Assembly: GCA_038319025.1 (NCBI GenBank)
Contig: JBBQCW010000002.1
Coordinates: 124,001 to 188,000, forward strand
Source: JBBQCW01 sp038319025
GTDB taxonomy: Bacteria > Actinomycetota > Thermoleophilia > Solirubrobacterales > Solirubrobacteraceae
Direction: 5' to 3'
DNA: 64,000 nt
Shown: piece after piece, positions 1-8,772 of the stretch
Position numbering within the stretch: position 1 is the stretch's first letter
Layout: the number at the start of each line of letters is the position of its first letter
The notes under the pieces: generated by a model
Told to the model about the DNA's origin: nothing
Databases searched by the model: none
Seen by the model: the letters and a program-made list of their open reading frames with translations, nothing else
Made by a program: the position numbers and the translations under genes

Positions 1-566
1 CCCAGGAAGGCGGAGATGAGCAGGATCCGCGGCGCGCCGATCCATTCGAGCAGGCGCAGCAACGGCGCCTCGATGCGGTCGTGTTCCTCCTGCCCGCGGG
101 TGCCGAGGACCACGTCCAGGATCACTTCGAGCGCGATCGCCTGCGCGTGCGGCCGCAGTGAGAACGGGCGCCCCGGAGGCATGCGATGGACCTGTCGTTC
201 AGCGGCGTGCTCCATCGCCTCGCGCTGCGCACGCAGGTGGTCTCCGTGCAGGGTGGGCAGCAGGAGTCGGCGCTGACGCAGGTGGGGATCCTCGTCCAGC
301 AACAGGAGGGAATGACTGCCCAACGGCGGCCCGAGAATGGCGTTGGCCTCACCGGCGTGCAGCACCTTGGGCGATGCGGTGAAGACCTGGCGGATCGCGT
401 CCGGATGGCAGACGATGTTCCACGGCTTGGGCTCGAAGTGCAGGCGGAACACGTCACCGTATTGCGCCTGCAGTTTCTCTGACCACGAGTCCTCCCCCCG
501 CATCAGCATCGCCATCTGCATCGGGCGCGGGAGGCGCGGGCCGGGCGGTGTGCGCAGGGAGGCCAT
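1..566 (-). CDS. Cytochrome P450, N-terminal part (runs off the left edge)
   Basis: This is a haem-thiolate monooxygenase cut by the window edge; about 188 residues are visible. The protein begins MASLRTPPGPRLPRP, a proline-rich hinge typical of P450s, and has HLRQRRLLLPTLHG around residue 105. That matches the helix C region (HxxxR followed by RRLLLPxxHG) seen in CYP110-like and other bacterial P450s. The ExxR motif and the haem-binding cysteine lie outside the window, so activity cannot be judged. The ATG at 566 is preceded on its own strand by TATCCT ending 6 bases upstream, which suggests a leaderless mRNA. It is divergent from a methyltransferase across a short region with two inverted repeats. 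Substrate unknown. Confidence 0.85.
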   Translation of the reverse strand, partial: MASLRTPPGPRLPRPMQMAMLMRGEDSWSEKLQAQYGDVFRLHFEPKPWNIVCHPDAIRQVFTASPKVLHAGEANAILGPPLGSHSLLLLDEDPHLRQRRLLLPTLHGDHLRAQREAMEHAAERQVHRMPPGRPFSLRPHAQAIALEVILDVVLGTRGQEEHDRIEAPLLRLLEWIGAPRILLISAFL

Positions 567-572
567 CGCGTC

Positions 573-578
573 AGGATA
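573..578 (-). promoter_or_regulatory. Leaderless -10 element of the P450 gene
   Basis: TATCCT on the minus strand is followed by GACGCG and then the ATG. The 6-base gap places the predicted transcription start at or next to the start codon. A TTGACA lies upstream at 593-598 but the spacer is only 14 bases, so it may belong to an operator rather than act as a -35. Confidence 0.5.
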
Positions 579-583
579 CGCCC

Positions 584-598
584 TTGACACCCTGTCAA
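584..598. promoter_or_regulatory. Operator-like inverted repeat TTGACA-CCC-TGTCAA
   Basis: A perfect 6-bp inverted repeat with a 3-bp centre lies between the divergent P450 and methyltransferase genes, just upstream of the P450 -10 element. Palindromes of this size and base content are typical of TetR-family operators in actinobacteria; that regulator family is inference. A second perfect inverted repeat, GTGAG-AGAC-CTCAC, follows directly at 600-613, on the methyltransferase side. Confidence 0.5.
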
Positions 599-637
599 CG
601 TGAGAGACCTCACACGCCCGCTACCCTCCCGCGCCTT

Positions 638-1549
638 ATGGCCGCACCCGCGACACCCGAAGCCATCCGCGACGTCAACACCCGATACCACGACGGGGCA
701 GCGGCCGCGTACGACGCCAAGTGGGGCATCAATTACGGTCCCACCGGTCTGAACCAAGTGCTCGGCAAGCTCGAGAAAGCACTCGGCGGGCCACTCCCCC
801 ACGCGGCACGCGCGCTGGAAATAGGTGCGGGCACCGGCTATTTCTCCTTGAACCTTCTGCTCGCCGGGAAGATCGACGCGGCGACGTGCACCGACATCTC
901 CCTCGGCATGCTCGACACGCTGCAGACCAATGCCGACCGGCTTGGGCTGATGGTGGAGACGGCGGCCTGTGACGCCGAGGCGCTGCCGTTCGAGGACGGC
1001 TCCTTCGACCTGGTCATCGGGCACGCGATCCTGCACCACATCCCGGATCTGTCCGCGGCGTTCGCCGAGTTCCACCGGGTGCTGGCGCCGGGCGGCATCG
1101 TGATCTTTGCCGGCGAGCCTTCGCGTACCGGTGACCGCATCGCCGCGGTGCCCAAGCGAACGGCGATCGCCGTGGCTCCCGCATGGCGCGCCGCCATCCG
1201 GGCCCAACCCGCCGACGCGGGCCACAGCGATGGAGGCGCCGAGAATCACAAGCTGGAGCAGCACGTGGACGTGCACGCCTTCACCCCCGCTCAACTCAGC
1301 GGGTTCGCCCGTGGCGCCGGGCTCACCGACGTGCGCGTGACCGGCGAGGAACTGCTGGCCAACTGGTTCGGCTGGACCAACCGGGCGCTGGAGTCCACCG
1401 CCAACCCGGAGACCGTCCCGATGGCCTGGAAGCACTACGCCCACCGTGGGTACCTCGCGTTGCAGGTCGTCGACCGTCGGTTACTGGAAGGCCGCCTTCC
1501 GCCGGCGATCTTCTACAACCTCATGGTTGCGGCGCGGCGTCCGTCGTAG
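638..1549 (+). CDS. Class I SAM-dependent methyltransferase
   Basis: A 303-residue Methyltransf_11-type enzyme. The glycine-rich SAM-binding motif I is EIGAGTGYFSLNLL near residue 59. It is followed by an acidic loop with DAEALPFEDGSFDLVIGHAI and the LHHIPDL / RVLAPGG post-motif segments typical of ubiquinone/menaquinone (UbiE-like) and small-molecule methyltransferases. The ATG at 638 was chosen because the protein then begins MAAPATPEAIRDVNTRYHDG, immediately before the fold. A TACCCT element lies 10 bases upstream and no Shine-Dalgarno is visible. The substrate is not predictable. Its 3' end overlaps the convergent photolyase gene by 29 bases. Confidence 0.85.
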   Translation: MAAPATPEAIRDVNTRYHDGAAAAYDAKWGINYGPTGLNQVLGKLEKALGGPLPHAARALEIGAGTGYFSLNLLLAGKIDAATCTDISLGMLDTLQTNADRLGLMVETAACDAEALPFEDGSFDLVIGHAILHHIPDLSAAFAEFHRVLAPGGIVIFAGEPSRTGDRIAAVPKRTAIAVAPAWRAAIRAQPADAGHSDGGAENHKLEQHVDVHAFTPAQLSGFARGAGLTDVRVTGEELLANWFGWTNRALESTANPETVPMAWKHYAHRGYLALQVVDRRLLEGRLPPAIFYNLMVAARRPS

Positions 1550-2957
1550 CGGCCGAGACCGCCCGGTAGCGGTCCATCGTCACCTGACGCTCCAAGGCGT
1601 GATCGACGATGCGGTCCGGGTAGTGGCTACCCAGGACGCAGGCCGCATCGCGCTGCTGGGCCTCGCTCATGCGCCACGGCTCGGCGATGTGATCGGTCGG
1701 AACGCCCTCCAGCTCGGGCACCCAGCGCCTGACGTACTCGCCCTGCGGGTCGAACTTCTGCGCCTGCAGGACAGGGTTGAAGATGCGCCGAAAGTACGGG
1801 GCCGGATCAACACCGGTGGAGGCCACCCACTGCCAGTTGCCGTTGTTCTGGGAGGGCTCACCATCCAGCAGCAAACGCTCGAACCACGATTCGCCGTCGC
1901 GCCAGTTCAGGTGCAGGTCCTTGGTCAGGAACGAGCCGACCACCATCCGCGCGCGGTTGTGCATCCAGCCCGTCGCCGCGAGCTGGCGCATCCCGGCGTC
2001 AACCAGCGGGTAGCCGGTGCGGCCCTCCTGCCACGCGGCCAGAAGCTCCGCGTCCTCGTCCCACTCCAGCTCGCGGTAGCGCGGCTGGAACTCCAGGCGC
2101 GCGTTCTCGGGGTGCAGCAGCAGAACGTGCGCATAGAAGTCGCGCCAGGCCAGCTGCCGGGTGAAGGCGCCACTGCCGTCACAGACGCGGGCACGGGCGC
2201 GGTCCTCCAGCTCAAGGGCCGACAGGCACCCCCAGCGCAGGTAGGGCGAGAGGATCGACGTGCCTCCGGTGAGGTCGTCGTGACGCTCGCCGTACGCAGC
2301 GATCGGACCGTCCAACCAGTCCTGCATGGCGATGCGGGCGGGAATCTCACCGGGGGCGACCACCGGGTGGGGCACGATCCCCCGCAGGCCGAGGTCGAGC
2401 AAGGCGGGCAGGGTGCCGGGGTCGAGTCCGGCCGGCAGCGGCGGAAGCGCTTCGGGCGCCCCCAGCACCGGGCGCCGCGGCAGCCCGGTCGTTGCTTTCC
2501 AGAACGGCGTGAAGACGGTGAACGGCTTGCCGGTCTTGGTCCGCGGCTGGGAGACGTCGACGCAGAAGTTCCCTCCGCGCGGGCAGGCCCGGGCACCTGC
2601 GACGCGTAGCGCCTCGGTCACGCGGGCGTCGCGAGCACGGGCGAACGGCGACACATCACTGGTCCAGTAGACGGCCTCGGCCTCAACCTCGCGAGCGAGC
2701 GCGGCCAACTCCTGCTCAGGTGATCCTCGCCGAACGACGAGTTGCCCGCCGCGTTTGCGCAATGACGCATCGAGATCCGCCAAGCACCCGAGCAGAAACG
2801 CCGACCGAGGACCGGAGGCAAAGCGCCCGGTCAGTAGGCGGTCGTCGAAGACGAACACGCAGACGACGCGTTCGTGGGCGGCGAGCCCGTCCGTCAGAGC
2901 GGGATGGTCGTGTACACGCAGATCGCGGCGAAACCAGACGAGGGCGGTGGAGGGCAC
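1521..2957 (-). CDS. phr: Deoxyribodipyrimidine photolyase
   Basis: A class I CPD photolyase of 478 residues, repairing UV cyclobutane dimers with blue light and FADH2. The N-terminal antenna (Rossmann) domain opens with LVWFRRDLRVHDHPAL. The C-terminal FAD domain carries WRDFYAHVLL, GYPLVDAGMRQL, GWMHNRARM and NNGNWQWVASTG, the region that binds FAD and supplies the electron-transfer tryptophans. Length fits the family. The start is GTG at 2957, giving MPSTALVWFRRD, the expected N-terminus. The 3' end overlaps the methyltransferase on the other strand. A soil actinobacterium exposed to light would use it for DNA repair. Confidence 0.95.
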   Translation of the reverse strand: MPSTALVWFRRDLRVHDHPALTDGLAAHERVVCVFVFDDRLLTGRFASGPRSAFLLGCLADLDASLRKRGGQLVVRRGSPEQELAALAREVEAEAVYWTSDVSPFARARDARVTEALRVAGARACPRGGNFCVDVSQPRTKTGKPFTVFTPFWKATTGLPRRPVLGAPEALPPLPAGLDPGTLPALLDLGLRGIVPHPVVAPGEIPARIAMQDWLDGPIAAYGERHDDLTGGTSILSPYLRWGCLSALELEDRARARVCDGSGAFTRQLAWRDFYAHVLLLHPENARLEFQPRYRELEWDEDAELLAAWQEGRTGYPLVDAGMRQLAATGWMHNRARMVVGSFLTKDLHLNWRDGESWFERLLLDGEPSQNNGNWQWVASTGVDPAPYFRRIFNPVLQAQKFDPQGEYVRRWVPELEGVPTDHIAEPWRMSEAQQRDAACVLGSHYPDRIVDHALERQVTMDRYRAVSAATTDAAPQP

Positions 2958-3031
2958 GTGATGTGTACGCGGCTACGGGTCGGCCCGTTCAATCCGAGTG
3001 GGTGAAGTGGTCCGCCCGGGCACTGCCTTCG

Positions 3032-3037
3032 TAGAAT
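3032..3037 (+). promoter_or_regulatory. Leaderless -10 element of the LON-domain gene
   Basis: TAGAAT is followed by exactly 7 bases and then ATG at 3045. It overlaps the alternative ATG at 3036, which therefore would not be inside the transcript. This decides the start in favour of 3045. Confidence 0.55.
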
Positions 3038-3044
3038 GTCAACG

Positions 3045-3671
3045 ATGCCGTCCGGTACCGAATCCGACTTTCCGCTGTTCCCGCTGGGGCTCGTGGCGCT
3101 GCCGCACGAGCTTGTTCCTCTGCACATCTTCGAGGCCCGATACCGGGTGATGCTCGAAGAATGTCTGGAGGAGGAGCGGCCGTTCGGCATCGTGTGGGCC
3201 GGCCCGGACGGACTGCACAAGATCGGCTGCGCGGTGGAGATCGCGGACGTCCTGGACCGCCTCGACGATGGCCGCACGAACATCCGGTGTCGCGGCACCG
3301 CTCCCTTCCTGCTGCTGGATCACCATGACGAACTCGGCTATCCGTCAGGCACCGTGGACTGGATATCGGACACGGACGAGGAGCCCGACGCGGGTGCGCG
3401 GGCTGAGGCGCACGAGGCCTACCGTCAGCTGGTGCGCGAGGCGGCCGGCCGCGAACTGGACGATGACGAGCTGTCCGCCATGTCGGCCTACGCCATGGCG
3501 GCGACCGTGGAGTTTGGCCTGGACGCCAAGCAGTCCCTGCTGGATCTGCGCTCGGAGAACGCCCGGCTGCGGCTGAGCACACGCCTCTTCCGCTCGGCGA
3601 CCAAGCGCCTGGATTTCGTGGAGCGTGCGCAGGTACGTGCCCGGTCCAACGGGACGGTCAGGTTCGGCTGA
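3045..3671 (+). CDS. Stand-alone LON substrate-binding-domain protein
   Basis: A 208-residue protein related to the N-terminal substrate-recognition domain of Lon protease (LON_substr_bdg) without the AAA+ or protease parts. The opening DFPLFPLGLVALPHELVPLHIFEARYR pattern (FPL..VLFPGE.LPLHIFEPRYR in the family), with its HIFEARYR box near residue 36, is diagnostic. A helical second half follows. Bacterial single-domain members are mostly uncharacterised, so the role is open; a peptide- or protein-binding function is inferred from Lon. The start at 3045 (MPSGTESDF) is preferred over 3036 because of the -10 element spacing. The last 14 bases overlap the convergent DMT transporter gene. Confidence 0.85.
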   Translation: MPSGTESDFPLFPLGLVALPHELVPLHIFEARYRVMLEECLEEERPFGIVWAGPDGLHKIGCAVEIADVLDRLDDGRTNIRCRGTAPFLLLDHHDELGYPSGTVDWISDTDEEPDAGARAEAHEAYRQLVREAAGRELDDDELSAMSAYAMAATVEFGLDAKQSLLDLRSENARLRLSTRLFRSATKRLDFVERAQVRARSNGTVRFG

Positions 3672-4602
3672 GGACCGGCGGCACATCGGCGAGTTCCTCG
3701 ACGGCGAGTGCCGTGGGAGGCACGTTTGCCGCCGCGCGACGCCAGGGCGGACGCCCTTCGGCCCCGATCCACGAGCCGATGAGGATCATCACCAAGCCGG
3801 CGATGGTGCTAACCGTGATGGACTCGCTGAGGAGCAGCGCTCCGTAAAACACACTGAATACCGGCGCCACGTAGGCGACGATCGACGCCTTCGCCGCGCC
3901 GACCTCGGCGATCAGCGTGTAGAAGAACAGGAAGGCGAAGCCGGTGCCGCCGATGCCCAGGGCCACCAGCGATCCGACGGCGTTGGCGGACATTGAGGTC
4001 GGCAGCGTCGCAAGTGCCCAAGGGAGCGTGATCAGCGCACTGATCGACATCGTCGCGGCCACGATCCCCACGGGTTTGACCCCCTGCAGGCGCGTACGGA
4101 CGATGATCGCGCCGATCGCGTAGCCGACGGTGGCGAGCAGGACCATCGCGCCGCCGACCACCGCGCGGGTGCTGTCGGACAGGTCTACGCCGAACAGCAC
4201 CACGATGCCCAGCATGCCGATCAGCATGCCGCCCAGTCCCCAGGTGTTCAGCCGGTCGTCGGTGTCCATGAAGAGCGTGAACAGCACCACGAAGATCGGC
4301 GCTGCCGAAACGAGGATGCCGGTGATCGACGACGCGAGCCGTTCCTCACCGAAGGTGAGCAACAGAAACGGGCCGACGATCTGCACCACCGCCAGCGTGA
4401 AGATGGTGCCCATGTGGCCGCGCAGCGATGAGAACGCACCCTGCCGGTAGGCGATGGCGGCCAGGACGAGGCCGCCCAGTGCCGTGCGGGCGCAAACCAG
4501 GAACGGCGGTGAGACATCGCGCAGCGCCACCTTGATGAACAGGTAGGAGGCGCCCCACAGCGCGGCGGTGGCGGCCATCAGCATCCAGGAGCGGCGCGTC
4601 AT
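3658..4602 (-). CDS. DMT-superfamily transporter (EamA family)
   Basis: An integral membrane protein of 314 residues with about ten hydrophobic helices in two EamA repeats. The first begins at LWGASYLFIKVALRDVSPPF and the second near residue 145 (VGYAIGAIIVRTRL). The GASYLFIKVAL motif at the first helix is typical of RhaT/EamA drug and metabolite exporters. Substrate is unknown. The ATG at 4602 gives MTRRSWMLMAATAALWGAS; an alternative ATG at 4632, 9 bases after a TAACCC-like sequence, would add ten residues. The C-terminal tail beyond the last helix is polar and overlaps the end of the LON-domain gene on the other strand. Confidence 0.85.
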   Translation of the reverse strand: MTRRSWMLMAATAALWGASYLFIKVALRDVSPPFLVCARTALGGLVLAAIAYRQGAFSSLRGHMGTIFTLAVVQIVGPFLLLTFGEERLASSITGILVSAAPIFVVLFTLFMDTDDRLNTWGLGGMLIGMLGIVVLFGVDLSDSTRAVVGGAMVLLATVGYAIGAIIVRTRLQGVKPVGIVAATMSISALITLPWALATLPTSMSANAVGSLVALGIGGTGFAFLFFYTLIAEVGAAKASIVAYVAPVFSVFYGALLLSESITVSTIAGLVMILIGSWIGAEGRPPWRRAAANVPPTALAVEELADVPPVLSRT

Positions 4603-4774
4603 GGTCGATGCAGCGTGGCAGGCCGCGAGCATGAGCACCAACGAGGGTTACTGGGGTCTGCGATAAGCCTGGGTGATGCGGGGCTGTTCGGGGTCACGGT
4701 GGGAAAACGCACGAACGTGCCCATTCGTGAGGTCAGCGGCCCGTGAAATCTGGCCCTCTGCCACAGTGGTTGAC

Positions 4775-6808
4775 ATGGTCCTCCTGCGGCACGCCCGGTT
4801 CGCGCTGCTGAGCGCCCTGATGGTCACCCTTCTTCTGGGTCCAGCCGCCGCGGGTGCGGCGGGACCAGGGTCGACCGTGCTCGTCGATCTCCCGACCGGC
4901 TTCGGCCCGCTGCCACCGGCCGGGATCCAGGACTCAGAGCTCGCCCACGGCCAGCGCCAGCTCAGTGACGACGGGCGCTTCGTGGTGTTCGCATCCGGCT
5001 CCGACGGGCTCTTGGCGGCGCCCGGTGATGCTTTCGTTCATGTGTTTCGCCGCGATCTTCTGACCGGTGATGTGGCTGAGATCGACCGTGGTGACGGACA
5101 GGCAGGTGCCATCGGTGCGGGGGATGCGACATCGCCCTCCGTGAGCGCTGACGGAGCGGTCGTCGCCTTTCTGACCAAGGCCAGCTTGATCGCCTCGGAC
5201 ACCAACAACAAGGTAGATGTCTATGTCAGGGATGTCGCCGCCGGGACCACCACTCTGGTCAGCCGCGGTGACGGGGTGACGGGCACCTTGGCCGACGACG
5301 ACGCAGTGCGACCGGCGATCAGCGGCGACGGAGGTCGCGTCGCGTGGGACAGCGAGGCGACGAACCTCGGTGACGGTGGCGTTGCCGGTCAGAGCAACGT
5401 CCACGAACGGATCCTCGCCACCGGGCATACGCTGCTCCTGTCGCGCGACCAAGGCGGGCAGCCGGCGACCGGTGACTCGAGGTCGGCCGCGCTGGATCAG
5501 ACCGGTACGGTCGCGGCGTTCACGCTTGGCCTGCACGTCTACGTCCGCGATCTGGCGGCCGCATCCACAACCCTCGTGGATCGTGGTTCGGGCCCGGTCG
5601 GCACGGCGGCGGACCTTCCTTCGGGGGAGCCGTCCATCAGCCGCGATGGTCACGTCGTGGCGTTCACGTCGTCGGCGACGAACCTGCCGGGCAGCGGGGC
5701 AGACCACCTCGACCAGGTCTACGTGCGTGACCTGCCCACCTCGCTGACCACCCTCGTCAGCCGCGCTGACGGCCCGACGGGCGCCAGGGCCTCCGCCGCG
5801 TCGGACGCTCCGCAGATCAGCGGTGACGGCTCGGCCGTGGCCTTCATAAGCAAGGCACCGTCGCTGGCCTCTTTCGTATTTCCTGACACCGAGCAGACCT
5901 GGGTGCGTTATCTAGCCACCGGCGGCACGGTTTTCGCCTCTCGCGCCAATGGCCCTTCCGGCGCTCCCTCCGACGCACCCACCGGCACCCTCATCGACGC
6001 GCAGTACACACAGCCCAGCCTGAACGGCGATGCCTCTTGTGTCCTGATGCGTACGCGCGCACCTTCCTTTGCCGCCGCGGCAGGCGTGTCCTCGTCGGTC
6101 GCGCGGGCCTACCTGCGCGTCCTCAACCGTGAGTGCCCGTTCGCGGCTCCTGAGACGACGATCGACTCCGGCCCGACGGGCGACGTCGCGCTCGGTGCCG
6201 CGGCCAGCTTCACGTTCTCGGCCAACGAGCCGGGATCGACGTTCGCCTGCCGCGTGGACGCCGCGCCTTTTGCCCCGTGCACCACCCCTTTCGCCGCGAC
6301 CGCATCGTCGGCCGGCACCCACACGTTCGACGTCCGGGCGACCGACCCGGCGGGGTTCACGGACGCGACACCGGCGTCGGCCTCCGTCACGGTCGTCGAT
6401 CTACCACCGGCTTTCCTGTCCGCAACGATGAGCAACCGCACGTTCAAGGTCGGCGGGCGCTCGACCGCGCTGACGGCGCGTGTGCTGACCGGCACCATGA
6501 TCCGCTACACCCTGAGCAAGGCCGCCAACGTGACGCTCACCGTCCAGCATCTCACCGTCGGCCGCAGGGACGCGGGACGCTGCCGCACCGCCACACACCG
6601 CCTGCGCTACCGCCTCAAGTGCCCTCTCAAGCACACGTCGGGAACGCTGCTGCGCGTGGCGTCACGGGGCGGAAACGCGGTGAACTTCAGCGGGAAGATC
6701 GGGCGGCGGACCCTCAAGCCCGGCCGCTACCAGGTGATCCTGGGCGCCCTGGACAACGCGCGTCACGCTGCTGCGCCTCGCACACTCGTCTTCCGGATCG
6801 CTCGTTAA
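4775..6808 (+). CDS. Secreted beta-propeller (PD40-like) protein with a Thermoleophilia-type C-terminal module
   Basis: A 677-residue exported protein. A Sec signal peptide (LLSALMVTLLLGPAAAGAA) is followed by about seven repeats of a WD40-like/TolB pattern in which phrases such as SDDGRFVVFAS, SADGAVVAFLT and SRDGHVVAFTS alternate with VYVRDL-TTLVSR. This is a beta-propeller of roughly residues 45-450. From about 455 comes a PETTIDSGP-type immunoglobulin-like segment. The last 100 residues hold a basic module (VGRRDAGRCR, FSGKIGRRTLKPGRY) that recurs at the ends of exported proteins in Solirubrobacterales. The ATG at 4775 was chosen because it begins the signal peptide. It probably acts at the cell surface; no catalytic residues are recognised. 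Confidence 0.8.
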   Translation: MVLLRHARFALLSALMVTLLLGPAAAGAAGPGSTVLVDLPTGFGPLPPAGIQDSELAHGQRQLSDDGRFVVFASGSDGLLAAPGDAFVHVFRRDLLTGDVAEIDRGDGQAGAIGAGDATSPSVSADGAVVAFLTKASLIASDTNNKVDVYVRDVAAGTTTLVSRGDGVTGTLADDDAVRPAISGDGGRVAWDSEATNLGDGGVAGQSNVHERILATGHTLLLSRDQGGQPATGDSRSAALDQTGTVAAFTLGLHVYVRDLAAASTTLVDRGSGPVGTAADLPSGEPSISRDGHVVAFTSSATNLPGSGADHLDQVYVRDLPTSLTTLVSRADGPTGARASAASDAPQISGDGSAVAFISKAPSLASFVFPDTEQTWVRYLATGGTVFASRANGPSGAPSDAPTGTLIDAQYTQPSLNGDASCVLMRTRAPSFAAAAGVSSSVARAYLRVLNRECPFAAPETTIDSGPTGDVALGAAASFTFSANEPGSTFACRVDAAPFAPCTTPFAATASSAGTHTFDVRATDPAGFTDATPASASVTVVDLPPAFLSATMSNRTFKVGGRSTALTARVLTGTMIRYTLSKAANVTLTVQHLTVGRRDAGRCRTATHRLRYRLKCPLKHTSGTLLRVASRGGNAVNFSGKIGRRTLKPGRYQVILGALDNARHAAAPRTLVFRIAR

Positions 6809-6820
6809 ACAAGAAGCGGT

Positions 6821-6847
6821 CGCTGAGCGCGGGTCGCTCGCTCAGCG
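6821..6847. terminator. Bidirectional hairpin between convergent genes
   Basis: CGCTGAGCG (6821-6829) and CGCTCAGCG (6839-6847) form a perfect 9-bp stem with a 9-base loop just after the secreted propeller gene. The stem overlaps the stop codon of the convergent lipoprotein gene. No T-run follows on either strand. Confidence 0.5.
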
Positions 6848-7294
6848 AACGAGGCCGCACACGCGCTGGGCCATCGCCCGCGTGAAGGCCGCTGCTGCGT
6901 ATGACGTCGGCGGCTGCCCCTTGGAGTTGTCACTGAAGGTGACGGTGCCCTTCTCCAGTCGCACGGCGTAGCGCAGGATCGACCCAGGGCGCGGCGGCAG
7001 CACGAGGTCGCTGGTGGCCGGACCCGGATGGTCGGCGTCCTTGCCGTTCAGTTCGCGAGCGATCTTTCGGGCGAGGATAAGGTCGTCGCTGGTGATGTCC
7101 TTCGACGGTCCACCGTTGCAGCGCACGCTCCCGCCGTCGTTGACCAGGAGGGAGAGTTTGGCCCCAGGGATCGCGCCGGTACGCGTGACAACGAAGAGGT
7201 CGGCGGACGGTGACCCGCAGCCGCTGACGACGGCAGCCGCGGCCACCACGAGGGCCAGCGCCAGGCCACGGGCGCCTTGACGGCCCGCCGTCAT
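6842..7294 (-). CDS. Small lipoprotein of unknown function
   Basis: A 150-residue protein with a lipoprotein signal peptide ending in the lipobox VSGC at about residue 26, so the mature chain would be lipid-anchored to the membrane. The mature part has two further cysteines (VRCNGG and QRVCGLVR near the C-terminus) that could form a disulfide. No family is recognised. Its ATG overlaps the stop codon of the gamma-glutamyltransferase gene (ATGA), so it is translationally coupled to that gene and probably works with it at the cell envelope. That functional link is inference. Confidence 0.75.
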   Translation of the reverse strand: MTAGRQGARGLALALVVAAAAVVSGCGSPSADLFVVTRTGAIPGAKLSLLVNDGGSVRCNGGPSKDITSDDLILARKIARELNGKDADHPGPATSDLVLPPRPGSILRYAVRLEKGTVTFSDNSKGQPPTSYAAAAFTRAMAQRVCGLVR

Positions 7295-8772
7295 GCCGCC
7301 ACCGCCGCGCCACCGCGGCGTGGGTCGCCGCCGCCCGACACCGCGCCGGTGGCAGGGTCGCGGACGATCGCCTGAACGCCGCCGAAGAACAGGCTGCGGG
7401 AACGGAACGTCTGCACCGTGCGCCCGGCCGCACGAAGAGCGTCGTCGTCGATGCCCGGTTCGGTGTAGACGACGCCGTCTTCGAAATGCGCCCGCGGTGC
7501 TTGGATGGCAGCGTCAGCCGAACGGCCGTGGTCGAGCACGCCGACGATCGTCTGCAGGATCGCCGAGCGGATCCGGTTCGAGCCGGCGCTGCCGAGCACG
7601 AGTTCGACGTCGCCGCCGCTCAGGACGACGGTCGGGGCCATCATCGACGGAAGGCGGCGGCCGGCGGGGTAGGTGTGGAAGCCACGCGGGTTCAAGTCGT
7701 CCTCGCCCATCATGTTGTTCACGTGGACGCCGGTCCCCGGGATCACCACCCCGGATCCCTCGCCGTTGGTACAGGTGACCGAGCAGGCCCGTCCCTCGCT
7801 GTCCAGCACCGAGATGTGGGTGGTCGCGCCGAGCCGTGAAGCGAGGAATCGGTCGGCGAAGCCTTGCTCGTCGAGGCCGTCGACGAAGTCGTCCGTGCGG
7901 TGGGCCTGGACGCGCTCCATCACGTCCACGATAGCTGCGGTGGTCGGCGGGCTCGCCACCTGGTCGAGCAGGCCGAGCGCGAGCGCGATCAGCACGCCGC
8001 CGGCGTTCGGCGGCGGGTTGGTGAGGACATATCGACCACGGTATGACGCGTGCACCGGTACGCGGGACACGGCGGTGTAGCCGGCCAGGTCCTCGGCGGT
8101 GATCGTCCCGCCCCGGTCGTCGAGCCAGGCCCGGATCGCCTGCCCCACCTCGCCGGTGTAGAACGGCGCGGCGCCCTCGGCGCCGAGGCGCTCGATGGCA
8201 TCGCCCAGGTCGGCGCTGGCGAAGCGATCGCCGGAGCTCAGCAGGTTGCCGCCCGGGGCGTAGAGCTGGCGGCACTCCGGCGTAGAGAGCAAGATGCCGT
8301 CGAGGATCTCGACCACGTACGCCTGCTCGGCGTTCAAGGGCACACCCGCGCGCGCATGCGCCGCCGCCGGGGCGGCGAGGTCGGCTAGGGCAATCGACCC
8401 CCAGCGTGCGTGAGCGGCCTCGATGCCCGCCGGGGTACCCCACGTTCCGCACGAGGCCGGTCCGACGTTGAAGACCTGCTCGGCATCCCCGAAGTCGACG
8501 CGCACCGGCAGCATCGGTGCGGGCGGGGGCTTGTCGCCGGCGCCGTGGCCAGGCGCCGCGACGAAGAAGTCCAGGAGTGCGGACTCCTCCCCACCGCCGG
8601 CCACGAGCATGTAGCCGCCGGCGCCCGGCCCGGTCAGCAGCGGCTCGGCGACCCACGAGGTGAGCATGGCGGCCAGCGCCGCGTCGACGGCGTTCCCGCC
8701 CTCGCGCAGCACCTGCGCCCCCGTCTGAGCGGTCAGGGGATGCCCTGCCGCGACCATGCCTTCGCCACTCAT
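7291..8772 (-). CDS. ggt: Gamma-glutamyltransferase family protein
   Basis: An N-terminal-nucleophile hydrolase of 493 residues that transfers or hydrolyses gamma-glutamyl groups, for example of glutathione or poly-gamma-glutamate. The family start is seen in MVAAGHPLTAQTGAQVLREGGNAVDAALA. The autocleavage site and catalytic threonine lie in GATTHISVLDSEG near residue 325. The NNMMGEDDLNP and LPSMMAPTVV segments and the oxyanion region GSAGSNRIRSAI follow. The ATG at 8772 fits the usual N-terminus, with 8781 as an alternative. No export signal is evident from this start, unlike many periplasmic GGTs, so it may be cytoplasmic and act on cofactor-type gamma-glutamyl compounds. It is upstream of and coupled to a lipoprotein gene. 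Confidence 0.9.
   Translation of the reverse strand: MSGEGMVAAGHPLTAQTGAQVLREGGNAVDAALAAMLTSWVAEPLLTGPGAGGYMLVAGGGEESALLDFFVAAPGHGAGDKPPPAPMLPVRVDFGDAEQVFNVGPASCGTWGTPAGIEAAHARWGSIALADLAAPAAAHARAGVPLNAEQAYVVEILDGILLSTPECRQLYAPGGNLLSSGDRFASADLGDAIERLGAEGAAPFYTGEVGQAIRAWLDDRGGTITAEDLAGYTAVSRVPVHASYRGRYVLTNPPPNAGGVLIALALGLLDQVASPPTTAAIVDVMERVQAHRTDDFVDGLDEQGFADRFLASRLGATTHISVLDSEGRACSVTCTNGEGSGVVIPGTGVHVNNMMGEDDLNPRGFHTYPAGRRLPSMMAPTVVLSGGDVELVLGSAGSNRIRSAILQTIVGVLDHGRSADAAIQAPRAHFEDGVVYTEPGIDDDALRAAGRTVQTFRSRSLFFGGVQAIVRDPATGAVSGGGDPRRGGAAVAA

Noticed and set aside
503..1444. A long minus-strand reading frame opposite the methyltransferase
   Set aside because: The plus-strand frame has clear SAM-binding motifs; the antisense frame has no recognisable motif and is a by-product of high GC.
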